From Phaeodactylibacter sp. (GTDB lineage Bacteria; Bacteroidota; Bacteroidia; Chitinophagales; Saprospiraceae), in assembly GCA_024102975.1 (NCBI GenBank), contig JAGFJD010000431.1:1-43294 (forward strand): a DNA stretch of 43,294 nt, written 5' to 3'. The notes beneath the pieces were generated by a model, which was not told the origin of the DNA, made no database searches, and saw only the letters and a list, made by a program, of their open reading frames with translations. Shown one piece after another: positions 25,690-33,021 of the stretch; the stretch's first letter is position 1; each line of letters opens with the position of its first letter. The position numbers were made by a program, and so were the translations under genes.

Positions 25690-28600
25690 TCATTCCAACC
25701 TCCCTGCCAAAACCACCACCTTCTTGTCCCGCTCCACCTGCCCGTCCGGCAAAAACAGCTCGAACCAAAGCACGTAAATGCCGATGCGGGCCCGGTTGCC
25801 GTCTTCCCCGGTTCCGTCCCACTTCAGGCTTCCCCGGGCCGGCAGGGTTTCATTGTTGGCCAGGCGCCGGGCCAGGCGGCCGCTGCTGTCGTAGATGTGC
25901 AGGTTGAGGGTATAACCAGGCTGTTCCGTTTCGTAATCGATGAGCAGGACGTCGTCGAAGCCGTCCCCATCCGGGGAAAAGGTGGGGGTGAGGATGGCGA
26001 ACATCTCATCGAGCACGCCGGGTTTGTCGAAAAACTGGGAGTTCTCGTAGGTCGGCGTGGCGAACCCCACCGTGGAGGCGGCCGAGTGCCAGTTGCCGCC
26101 GTCCTGGGTGGGTGCTTCGGGGGAGATGCGCTCCAGAGATACGCCCTCCCTGCTGTCGAGCAGCGGATAATGCAGGGACTCCGTGTAATCGAAGGCATCG
26201 ATCACCCTGCCGCCGAGGCGCAGGCTTACGTTTCCGTTTTTGTCGTCGAGTGCCGGCAGGCTGGCTTCCAGCATAGCCTCGGGGAAACGGGCTGAAAAGC
26301 GGGACAGGATGTCATCCGGGGCCTCGGTGAGCACGGTGTAGGCACCGGGGAATAACAGGAAATCGCTGTTCACTCTTCCCAGGGTATCGCCGCTCTCCTT
26401 TTGGGTGTTGGCGATGGCCAGGCCATTCAGGTTGACCACCTTAGGGCTTCGGTTGTACAGTTCTATAAAATCAAATCCGTTGGGCTCGGGATTGAACAGC
26501 ACCTCGTTGATGACGATGTCTAAAGAATCAATAGGTTCCGCCAGGCCGGTGGCTACGGCAGCTCCGGGTGGCAGGGGGTTGCCCATGCAGTCCGTCACCG
26601 CTTCGGAAACCTGGAGCTGGTAGGCCGTCCCGGGCTGCAGGGTGCCGTCGAGGACGAGGAGTACCTCCGCCCGCCCGGGCTGGGGGATGGCCGTTATTAC
26701 CGGAAGGGGAGGTTCCAGGGAATAGTAGCTTGGGTTGCTGAGGGTAGCCTCGTCCATCACCTCGCTGAAAGTAAGGCGCAGTTCGAATTCGCTTTCGGCA
26801 ATGGCTTTAGCCAGCAAAGGAGGCTCCTGGTCGGGCGTGGTTCCGAGCAGGCTGTTGGGCTGCCCGGGGGTCCCCCCTTGTTCGGCGGCCGAGGCGCGCC
26901 AGTTGCCGGGGCAGCCGTAGGGGCCTTCCGGTTGGATCAGCTCGATGCTGAAGCCCCCGTTTGAAGGCGTTTCTGCCCGGTACCAGCTCTCGTCGTAGGT
27001 TATGGCGGCAACGGGTACGCCGGCGTTCCGGATGGTTACGTTGCCGCCGTCATCGTCGAGGCTGGGCAGGTCGGCCTCCAGCAGGTGCTGCGGGGAAGGG
27101 ACGGAGAAACGGGTTGAGATGTCCCCGGGGTTTTCGGTAAGCACGATATATTCTCCGGGGAAGAGCAGGAAATCCCGGCTCACGCCTCCCAGTGTATCGC
27201 CGCTTTCCTTTTGGGTGTTGGCGATGGCCAGTCCGTTCAGGTTGACCGTTTTGGCGCTGCGGTTGTACAATTCTATGAAGTCGCTGCCTCCGACATCCGG
27301 GTTGAACAATACTTCATTAATGATGAGGTCCAGAGGTTCGACGGGTTCGGCCAGGCCGGTAATGATGGCGGCGCCCGGGGGGAGGGGGTTGCCCATGCAG
27401 TCCGTTACCGCTTCGGAGGCGCCGATCTGGTAGGCCGTTCCGGGCTGTAGCGCGCCATCCAGGACGAGCACCACTTCGGTATTTCCGGGCTGGGGGACAG
27501 CTGCGGTTATCAGCAGGGGAGGAGTGAGGGTATAATGGCCCGGGTTGCTGAGGCTGGCTTCGTCCATCACCTCGCTGAAGGCGAGGCGCAGTTCGGATTC
27601 GCTGTTGGCAACAGCCAGGGCCAGGGCGGGGGCTTCTTCGTCGGGCGAAGAGCCGAGCAGGCTGTTGGGCTGGCCGGGCGTGCCGCCTTGTGCCGCAGCC
27701 GAGGCGCGCCAGTTGCCGGGGCAGCCGTAGGGGCCCTGGAGCCGGATCAGCTCGAGGCTGTAGCCGCCATCGGCCTTGCTCTCGTCCTGATACCAACCGG
27801 CATCGTAGAAAATCTCGAAAATAAGTTCTCCGTCTGTATTGGACAACCGGATCTCGTCGCCGCTATTGGTCAGGGCCGGGAAGGTGCCGACCGGCACGGC
27901 AGGCCCGAAGGTGCTGAATGCCGCCTCGTAGCTGTCGTCACAAACCGTGACATAAGCGCCGGGCAGCAGCAGGTAATCGGGCAGGGGGGCAGGAGTGCTT
28001 CCGGAGCTGATCGCCAGGCCGGACAGCCGGATCACCTTGTTGCTTCGGTTGTAAAGTTCCACGTACTCTCCATCCGGCAGGCCGACGGAGGGAGTGGGAT
28101 CGGGAAATATCTCGGAGATGATCACGTCGCCAAAGGCTGCCGGCTGTATGTCGTAAAAGGTGAATGCCTGGCTCTGGGGCGGGGCGGCGTTGCCGGCCGT
28201 ATCGCGGATGCCGGTAACCGTGAGCGTGTAAGATTGCGTATTCTGTAAAGGCGTGTCGAAGAGAAGGCGTACCTCGGCGGGCGCCATTTCATCGAAAAGG
28301 GTCTCTGCCGGTTGGCCGATGCCGTTGTCCAGGCTATAGTTTTCCGCCTGGGAAGCGGAGGTTTCGCCCAGAGGCTCGTCGAACCGGGCGATGACTTCCG
28401 TGGCGCTGATGGCTTCGGCGCTCAGCAGGAGGGGAGGCTCGGTGTCCTGAAACAGAGGGTCGACCAGGATATCATCGAAGAAGAAAACGTCGTTCCGGGT
28501 GCTGGTGTACTGGCAATAGACGCCAAAGAAGGCGCCCATGGCATAGGTGTTGTCGGTTGCAGTGCCTTCGGGTTGGAGGTTGGCGCCGCCGCTATAATCG

Positions 28601-29115
28601 GCCAGCAGTTCCCATTCGCCGGCAGCGCTGCGGTTTACCTGGAGGCGGGCGACGACGGGGTCGGTTCCGGCCGCCCCGGCGGTTCCGGAGAGGAGCAGGG
28701 TGGAAGCGTCGCCGTCCTGCCGGTATAGCTCGACGGCGTCGTCGCTGCCGGAGATGCCGCCGATTTTGAGGTAGTATCCTTCCTGGGGGCCGGAGAGGTT
28801 GGCGTTGGAAGCGCTGAGGTAGATGCGGGCGAAGTTGCTGGCCGAGGGGGAGAATTCGAGCCGGACGTAGGCTTCCCAGCGGGTGTCCTCGCCGGCCGAG
28901 GTGGGGGCGGGCAGATAGAGGTAGGCGGTGTTGTTGGATCCGGGGCCGTTGTCCAGCAGCTGTAGCTCTTCGCCGGCGACAGTAAACTTGTCGGTGTCGC
29001 CAAACCAGGCGGGGTTGCTGGTGAAGTCACCGTCGGAAAAGCCATCCTGCAGCTGGGCGGCCAGTTGATGAACGGACAGGGCGAGCAACAGGGCAAAAAA
29101 GCTTTTCTTTTCCAT
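25690..29115 (-). CDS. large secreted lamin-tail-domain protein with gliding-motility-type C-terminus
   Basis: 1141 residues. Signal peptide MEKKSFFALLLALSVHQLAAQ. After it come a jelly-roll-like N-terminal region (DGFSDGDFTSNPAWFGDTDKFTV), an SbsA/Big-type Ig domain (LLLSAEAISATEVIARFDEPL) and three lamin-tail domains (starts IISEIFPDPTP, IINEVLFNPDVGG, IVINEVLFNPEPNG; each with EYVELYNRS or DFIELYNRS). Further Ig domains lie between them. The C-terminus (FSPDGDGFDDVLLIDYE, then KWDGTGEDGNRARIGIYVLWFELFLPDG) resembles the CHU_C/FlgD-like ends of type B T9SS cargo. Export by T9SS is therefore likely but less certain than for the two type A proteins. The open frame continues upstream to 30339, but ATG 29115 carries the signal peptide and sits 5 nt after a -7 box, so it is chosen. 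No catalytic motif is seen. Confidence 0.9.
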   Translation of the reverse strand: MEKKSFFALLLALSVHQLAAQLQDGFSDGDFTSNPAWFGDTDKFTVAGEELQLLDNGPGSNNTAYLYLPAPTSAGEDTRWEAYVRLEFSPSASNFARIYLSASNANLSGPQEGYYLKIGGISGSDDAVELYRQDGDASTLLLSGTAGAAGTDPVVARLQVNRSAAGEWELLADYSGGANLQPEGTATDNTYAMGAFFGVYCQYTSTRNDVFFFDDILVDPLFQDTEPPLLLSAEAISATEVIARFDEPLGETSASQAENYSLDNGIGQPAETLFDEMAPAEVRLLFDTPLQNTQSYTLTVTGIRDTAGNAAPPQSQAFTFYDIQPAAFGDVIISEIFPDPTPSVGLPDGEYVELYNRSNKVIRLSGLAISSGSTPAPLPDYLLLPGAYVTVCDDSYEAAFSTFGPAVPVGTFPALTNSGDEIRLSNTDGELIFEIFYDAGWYQDESKADGGYSLELIRLQGPYGCPGNWRASAAAQGGTPGQPNSLLGSSPDEEAPALALAVANSESELRLAFSEVMDEASLSNPGHYTLTPPLLITAAVPQPGNTEVVLVLDGALQPGTAYQIGASEAVTDCMGNPLPPGAAIITGLAEPVEPLDLIINEVLFNPDVGGSDFIELYNRSAKTVNLNGLAIANTQKESGDTLGGVSRDFLLFPGEYIVLTENPGDISTRFSVPSPQHLLEADLPSLDDDGGNVTIRNAGVPVAAITYDESWYRAETPSNGGFSIELIQPEGPYGCPGNWRASAAEQGGTPGQPNSLLGTTPDQEPPLLAKAIAESEFELRLTFSEVMDEATLSNPSYYSLEPPLPVITAIPQPGRAEVLLVLDGTLQPGTAYQLQVSEAVTDCMGNPLPPGAAVATGLAEPIDSLDIVINEVLFNPEPNGFDFIELYNRSPKVVNLNGLAIANTQKESGDTLGRVNSDFLLFPGAYTVLTEAPDDILSRFSARFPEAMLEASLPALDDKNGNVSLRLGGRVIDAFDYTESLHYPLLDSREGVSLERISPEAPTQDGGNWHSAASTVGFATPTYENSQFFDKPGVLDEMFAILTPTFSPDGDGFDDVLLIDYETEQPGYTLNLHIYDSSGRLARRLANNETLPARGSLKWDGTGEDGNRARIGIYVLWFELFLPDGQVERDKKVVVLAGRLE
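26401..28020 (-). repeat. 810-nt in-gene repeat covering lamin-tail plus Ig modules
   Basis: Matching stretches recur exactly 810 nt apart: TTGGGTGTTGGCGATGGCCA at 26401 and 27211, and GGGTTGCTGAG at 26732 and 27542. The unit is 270 codons long and shows high nucleotide similarity between copies. Confidence 0.75.
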
Positions 29116-29120
29116 AACCT

Positions 29121-29128
29121 CAAAAATA
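29121..29128 (-). promoter_or_regulatory. -7 promoter box for the lamin-tail gene
   Basis: TATTTTTG on the minus strand matches TAnnTTTG and ends 5 nt before the ATG at 29115. This supports that start and suggests a leaderless mRNA. Confidence 0.6.
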
Positions 29129-29255
29129 GGCTTCCGGAAGAAAAAAGGAGAGGGGCGCGGGTTAAAATTTCCGGATTTCCGGCCACAGGCAGGTCGTTTT
29201 TGGAAAAATTGCCGCATGCTTTGGGCAAAAGGTGGCAATAAAAGCAGATTGCTGT

Positions 29256-29263
29256 TATCTTTG
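29256..29263 (+). promoter_or_regulatory. -7 promoter box for asd
   Basis: TATCTTTG matches TAnnTTTG, 29 nt before the asd ATG. No clear TTTG -33 box was identified at the usual distance. Confidence 0.5.
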
Positions 29264-29292
29264 CCCCCTCGTATCAATGAAAAAAAACATCC

Positions 29293-30312
29293 ATGAGAAT
29301 AGCAGTAGTAGGCGTGACCGGCCTGGTGGGAAACGTAATGTGCCGGTCTTTGGAAGAACGCCGTTTTCCGGTGAGCGAATTTCTGCCGGTAGCCTCCGCC
29401 CGTTCTGTTGGCAAGGAGGTCCGGTTCCGGGGCGAGAACCACAAGGTGATCGGCATGGAGGAGGCTGTTGCCGCGAAGCCGGATGTGGCCATTTTCTCCG
29501 CCGGCGGCGGCACGTCCCTGGAATGGGCGCCCCGGTTTGCGGAAGCGGGGACAGTAGTGATCGACAATTCTTCCGCCTGGCGGATGGATCCCGGCAAGAA
29601 GCTCGTCGTGCCCGAAGTCAATGCGGAGGTGCTCGGGAAGGAGGACCGCATCATTGCCAACCCGAACTGTTCGACCATTCAGATGGTCATGGCCCTGGCG
29701 CCATTGCACAAAGCATACAAAATACGCCGCCTGGTCATTTCCACCTACCAGTCCTTTACCGGCACGGGGATGAAAGCGGTCAAGCAGTACCAACTGGAAA
29801 AAAAGGGATACGAACCGAAGCAGGAAGAAATGGCCTACCATTATCCCATTTTTGAGAACTGCCTGCCTCACTGCGATGTCTTCCTGGAGAATGCGTACAC
29901 AAAGGAAGAGATGAAACTGGTTCATGAGACCCGCAAGATACTGGGCGACGCGGCCATTGGCGTGACGGCGACGGCGGTGCGTGTCCCGGTGCACGGCGGG
30001 CACTCCGAGGCGGTGAATGTGGAGTTTGAACGCCCCTACGAGCTGGAAGGCGTGCGCCGCCTCCTGGAAGCCATGCCGGGTGTGGTGGTCATGGACGATG
30101 TGGCCAACAATAAATACCCCATGCCGCTGTTTGCCAAGGACCGGGATGAGGTTTTCGTGGGCCGCCTCCGGCGGGACGAGTCCATAGCCAATGGGCTCAA
30201 CCTGTGGATCGTGGCAGATAACCTGCGCAAAGGCGCCGCTACCAACGCCATACAGATCGCCGAATATTTGCTGGAGCACGACCTGATCGGTTCGAAAAAA
30301 CTGATCGCGTAA
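29293..30312 (+). CDS. asd: aspartate-semialdehyde dehydrogenase
   Basis: 339 residues, normal length. It reduces aspartyl phosphate to aspartate semialdehyde with NADPH, feeding lysine/diaminopimelate, methionine and threonine synthesis. Seen: MRIAVVGVTGLVGNVMCRSLEERRFP (NADP-binding fold), SAGGGTSLEWAPRFAEAGTVVIDNSSAWRMD, VPEVNAEVL, the active-site ANPNCSTIQMVMAL with its catalytic Cys, STYQSFTGTGMKAV, VTATAVRVPVHGGHSEAVNVEF with the catalytic His, and the C-terminal LWIVADNLRKGAATNAIQIAE. All active-site residues are present. Divergent from the lamin-tail gene. A partly paired hairpin downstream (30460-30488) may end its transcript. Confidence 0.96.
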   Translation: MRIAVVGVTGLVGNVMCRSLEERRFPVSEFLPVASARSVGKEVRFRGENHKVIGMEEAVAAKPDVAIFSAGGGTSLEWAPRFAEAGTVVIDNSSAWRMDPGKKLVVPEVNAEVLGKEDRIIANPNCSTIQMVMALAPLHKAYKIRRLVISTYQSFTGTGMKAVKQYQLEKKGYEPKQEEMAYHYPIFENCLPHCDVFLENAYTKEEMKLVHETRKILGDAAIGVTATAVRVPVHGGHSEAVNVEFERPYELEGVRRLLEAMPGVVVMDDVANNKYPMPLFAKDRDEVFVGRLRRDESIANGLNLWIVADNLRKGAATNAIQIAEYLLEHDLIGSKKLIA

Positions 30313-30459
30313 TCGGGGGAAAAGCCTTTTCCTGTCCACCCGGTAAATTTCAGAAGCTGTTTTTGAGGTTTGCTAAACAGGGCTACCCGGCCGCCAAATA
30401 CAGGGCCGTCATAGGATGAAACAGAGGCTGGCGGGGCATGCTGCCCAGAAATTGCCGGT

Positions 30460-30488
30460 AAAAATTGCCGTATTCGGCGGCATTTTTG
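30460..30488 (+). terminator. possible asd terminator overlapping the next promoter
   Basis: An AAAAATTGCCG...CGGCGGCATTTTTG stem with a TATT loop and one-sided bulges, followed by T-rich sequence. The following T run doubles as the -7 region at 30490-30497. Confidence 0.45.
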
Positions 30489-30489
30489 T

Positions 30490-30497
30490 TATTTTTG
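30490..30497 (+). promoter_or_regulatory. -7 promoter box upstream of the coiled-coil gene
   Basis: TATTTTTG matches TAnnTTTG. It would give a leader of about 160 nt before ATG 30664. Confidence 0.4.
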
Positions 30498-30663
30498 AAG
30501 AGCTATTGGCACGACAACCGGTATCCCCGTTAGCCTGCAGGGTGAAGGAGGATGTCCAGGAACCCCGTTTGCAGAGGTTTTTACCTGGAAAGAGCGCGCG
30601 CTATCAGGGATACGGCGCTTCCCTCCCGCACCGATTGTGAATGAAAACCAGTTAATTACCGTT

Positions 30664-32133
30664 ATGAAGACCAAGCTTGTACTTTGGGGGGCGAATGCCC
30701 AGGACGAACGAATCTTAGTGGCGCTTGAACTATTGGCCGACGACAATAAGGTGAAGGTCTACACTTTTCCGGAAAGTGTTGCTACAGAAGAGTTTAGCCA
30801 AAAAATGATGAACGAATGGAGGGATGACCAGCCGCTGGATTTCCCGGAAGGCTACGCCGAGATGGAAAGGCACCTGAATATTTCGGAGAGCATGTTGCCC
30901 GAGGAAATAAAGGTCGAGCGTGCCGACCTGATCTCCCGGGCCCAGACCGAGTGGCAGTTTATCGTTTTGTCGTCCAAACTCAGCCAGGCGTATCAGTCCG
31001 AGCTGGAAGACCTTAAAGACCGCATCGGTCGGCTCAGCCGGTTCGACGATAAAATGTGGGAAGAACTCAAGGGGTTCTGGAATAAAGTGCAGGGGCAGGT
31101 GCGCGACCGCAACCTGTTTCGCGACCATGCGGATTTTTTGCGGGAAAAAACCAATGAATTGTTCGGGGCGCTCAAGGAGCTGCGGTCCAAAATGGACGAT
31201 GAGTTCAAGGAGCACTCCAAAGGCAATTTCGAAGAGTTCATGAGCCTCCTGGAGGACGTGGAAAACCGGATAAAGGAAGGGGCTCGCCTGCAGCCGCTTT
31301 TTGAAGAACTGAAAAAGATACAGCGCAAATTCCGCGACGCCAAGTTCACCCGCGACCACCGCTCCAAAATATGGGAACGCCTCGACGCCGCCTTCAAAAT
31401 CGTCAAGGAAAAACGCTTTGGCTCTTCGGGCGATGACCGGTCACCGCTGGACCGCATCAACCGCCGGTACGACGGGCTGCTTTCCGCCATCGGGAAAATG
31501 GAACGGTCGATCAAACGCGACGAGGACGACCTCGAGTTTCAGAACAGGAAGATCGCCCGGACCGACGGCCAGCTGGAGGCCCAGATCCGGCAGGCAAAGA
31601 TCAAAATGATCGAAGAACGCATCCGGTCCAAAGAGGAAAAACTGAACGAAATGATGCGGACCAAGTCCGACCTCGAACGCCGGATCGAGGGCCTGAAAGC
31701 CAAGGAGGAAAAACGCCTGAAGCGGGAGCGCATCGAACAGGCGAAAAAAGAAGCGGAAGCCAAAATCCACGAACAGATAAAAGCGGAAGCGGAAGCCAGA
31801 AAGGAAAGTTCCGAAGAACTGGAAAAGGCCGCCGAAGCCATCGCTTCCGAAGGCAGGGAGGATGAACCGCAACCGGCCCGGGAAGCCAAAGCCGAGGACA
31901 GCCTGGAAGAGGCCCTGTCCAACACCCTGGGCGAGTCCCTGGAGGATGTCGTCGATACCATCCGGGCAGTGGCGGAAGTAGTGGCCGACAAGTTCGAAGA
32001 CGCCATCGCGGACATTAAAGAGCAATTGGAAGACACAGAGGAAACTTCCGGGGAAGCTGAAAAACCGGCCGAAGAGGAACCGGCCGAAGCCGAAAAGGTG
32101 GAAGCGGAAGCGGACGAAGGGAAAGAACCCTGA
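30664..32133 (+). CDS. coiled-coil protein of unknown function
   Basis: 489 residues, no signal peptide or membrane segment, so probably cytosolic. The first 60 residues look globular ([20 protein letters not shown] and KVKVYTFPE). They are followed by helices ([20 protein letters not shown]), a long charged coiled coil (about 95-390, with [21 protein letters not shown] and similar heptads) and a low-complexity acidic C-terminus (about 390-489, [16 protein letters not shown]). I do not recognise a named family. The KxVLWGxNAQDERxL opening appears distinctive and may be conserved within the phylum. ATG 30664 was preferred to GTG 30637, which would add nine residues. A palindromic repeat element begins at the stop codon, followed by a terminator at 32230. 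Codon use is like its neighbours. Confidence 0.75.
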   Translation: MKTKLVLWGANAQDERILVALELLADDNKVKVYTFPESVATEEFSQKMMNEWRDDQPLDFPEGYAEMERHLNISESMLPEEIKVERADLISRAQTEWQFIVLSSKLSQAYQSELEDLKDRIGRLSRFDDKMWEELKGFWNKVQGQVRDRNLFRDHADFLREKTNELFGALKELRSKMDDEFKEHSKGNFEEFMSLLEDVENRIKEGARLQPLFEELKKIQRKFRDAKFTRDHRSKIWERLDAAFKIVKEKRFGSSGDDRSPLDRINRRYDGLLSAIGKMERSIKRDEDDLEFQNRKIARTDGQLEAQIRQAKIKMIEERIRSKEEKLNEMMRTKSDLERRIEGLKAKEEKRLKRERIEQAKKEAEAKIHEQIKAEAEARKESSEELEKAAEAIASEGREDEPQPAREAKAEDSLEEALSNTLGESLEDVVDTIRAVAEVVADKFEDAIADIKEQLEDTEETSGEAEKPAEEEPAEAEKVEAEADEGKEP

Positions 32134-32214
32134 GCCTTGTTTGGAGGTGTTGCTTTTGCAGCCCAAACTGCATGATCCTGTGCGCAGTGCCGGAGACCCA
32201 CCTACAAACATCTC
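32132..32214. mobile_element. small palindromic MITE-like element
   Basis: TGTTTGGAGGTG (32138-32149) is answered by CACCTACAAACA (32199-32210), one mismatch, with an inner ACTGC/GCAGT pair. The left end, TGTTTGGAGGTGnTGCTTTTG, is shared with the element at the end of the window (43179-43199). It starts at the stop codon of the coiled-coil gene. No coding capacity. Confidence 0.55.
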
Positions 32215-32229
32215 TAAACATGCCCTGGC

Positions 32230-32285
32230 AAAGCCCTGAAAAAGCAGTATGGCACCGGCACTGCTCTTTCAGGGCTTTTGTTGTT
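32230..32285 (+). terminator. strong intrinsic terminator after the coiled-coil gene
   Basis: AAAGCCCTGAAAAAGCAGT (32230-32248) pairs with ACTGCTCTTTCAGGGCTTT (32260-32278), one mismatch, 11-nt loop, followed by a T-rich tract. Confidence 0.88.
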
Positions 32286-32630
32286 TTTGAGCCGCAGTAG
32301 TGTTTCCTCCTTCTTGCCATTTGGGATATAAGAGGGAAAAGAAAAGCCCGATTTTTAAAAAAAAGTGGGGAAAGAAAGGGAAATTGGAAATGAAATTTTC
32401 ACAAAAAGCAGAAATTTTTTGTCTTTAATGTTTTGAAGGTCAGGCGGTTGTTGGCTTTTGAATCTTAAACTATTTTTTCACAATGCTTGAATTTTGTCTT
32501 TGATTTCCCAAAGGCATCGTTGCATATTTGTATTGTGATTGGTAAGCAACGGAGGACGCAAGCGATTAAGTTGATTGAAATAAGCAAATTTGAATATGTT
32601 CATGGGATTATAATTTGTTAGTGGTATGCT

Positions 32631-32653
32631 GTCCCGAAATTCCGTTTCGGGAC
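32631..32653. other. perfect hairpin
   Basis: GTCCCGAAA/TTTCGGGAC, 9-bp stem with TTCCG loop, 15 nt after the first ATGTTCATGGGATTA copy. No T tract. Confidence 0.65.
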
Positions 32654-32684
32654 GCATTACACACTACGGGAACACTCATCCCAT

Positions 32685-32722
32685 TAAAAAATAAAAAAGA
32701 GGCGAACAGTAGAGTTCGCCTC
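32685..32722 (-). terminator. intrinsic terminator on the minus strand
   Basis: GAGGCGAAC/GTTCGCCTC, perfect 9-bp stem with a 6-nt loop (32699-32722). On the minus strand it is followed by a TTTTTTATTTTTTAATGG tract. It would stop minus-strand transcription coming from the deacetylase gene or an antisense RNA. Confidence 0.6.
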
Positions 32723-32933
32723 GGAATTAGGTCATGTTCATGGGATTAAGTCGTCTTAGTTAAGTTTTTCCATAAGATTACAATTTGTTATTAGCCAGGT
32801 AAAGTAGTATTCTCTTTTTTCTTAGCTGAGGCGAAGTTAGCCCAAATGTTTGTCATATTCAAAAAAATGACAAATATTTTTACAGGACAAAACGATTAAT
32901 TTTGGATATGTTCATGGGATTATAATTGAAAGG

Positions 32934-32966
32934 GTCGCACACGATTGAGTGTGCGACTTTTTTTTT
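32934..32966 (+). terminator. intrinsic terminator on the plus strand
   Basis: GTCGCACAC/GTGTGCGAC, perfect 9-bp stem, 6-nt loop, followed by nine T. On the minus strand there is no T run after the hairpin, so it mainly serves plus-strand transcription. Confidence 0.75.
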
Positions 32967-33021
32967 GCCTTCTTCTCTGCTTTCCCACGCGTCAGTTCCA
33001 TTCACTGCGCATTTCAGTTCT

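Larger units (their letters stand above)
30313..30663. other. intergenic region between asd and the coiled-coil gene
   Basis: No gene is supported. It holds the hairpin at 30460-30488, a -7-like box at 30490-30497 and about 160 nt of possible 5' leader before the coiled-coil gene. The open frame from 30416 has no family features. Confidence 0.5.
32537..32966 (+). ncRNA. candidate non-coding RNA
   Basis: The interval between a plausible Bacteroidota promoter (about 32499-32530) and a strong plus-strand terminator (32934-32966), with no ORF but two further perfect hairpins. The previous plus-strand gene already has its own terminator at 32230, so the second terminator suggests a separate transcript. 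No known RNA family was recognised. Confidence 0.3.
32286..33021. other. AT-rich orphan intergenic region with hairpins and short direct repeats
   Basis: No protein gene is supported. Features: a possible promoter (TTTG at 32499-32502 and ATATTTG at 32524-32530); three copies (two full, one partial) of an ATGTTCATGGGATTA motif at 32594-32615, 32734-32748 and 32906-32927; and perfect hairpins at 32631-32653, 32699-32722 and 32934-32957. The last is a textbook plus-strand terminator. Base composition is clearly more AT-rich than flanking genes. Confidence 0.7.

Noticed and set aside
29116..30339. Open frame extending the lamin-tail protein by about 400 residues at its N-terminus (antisense to asd)
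   Set aside because: The extension is the antisense shadow of asd; the signal peptide and -7 box place the true start at 29115.
32626..32694. 22-codon ORF starting ATGCTGTCCCG within the orphan region
   Set aside because: It spans a perfect hairpin, has no ribosome site, and its length is expected by chance.
32594..32927. Possible CRISPR-like repeats (three copies of a 22-nt motif)
   Set aside because: Copies are irregularly spaced (140 and 172 nt), one is partial, and no cas genes are present.
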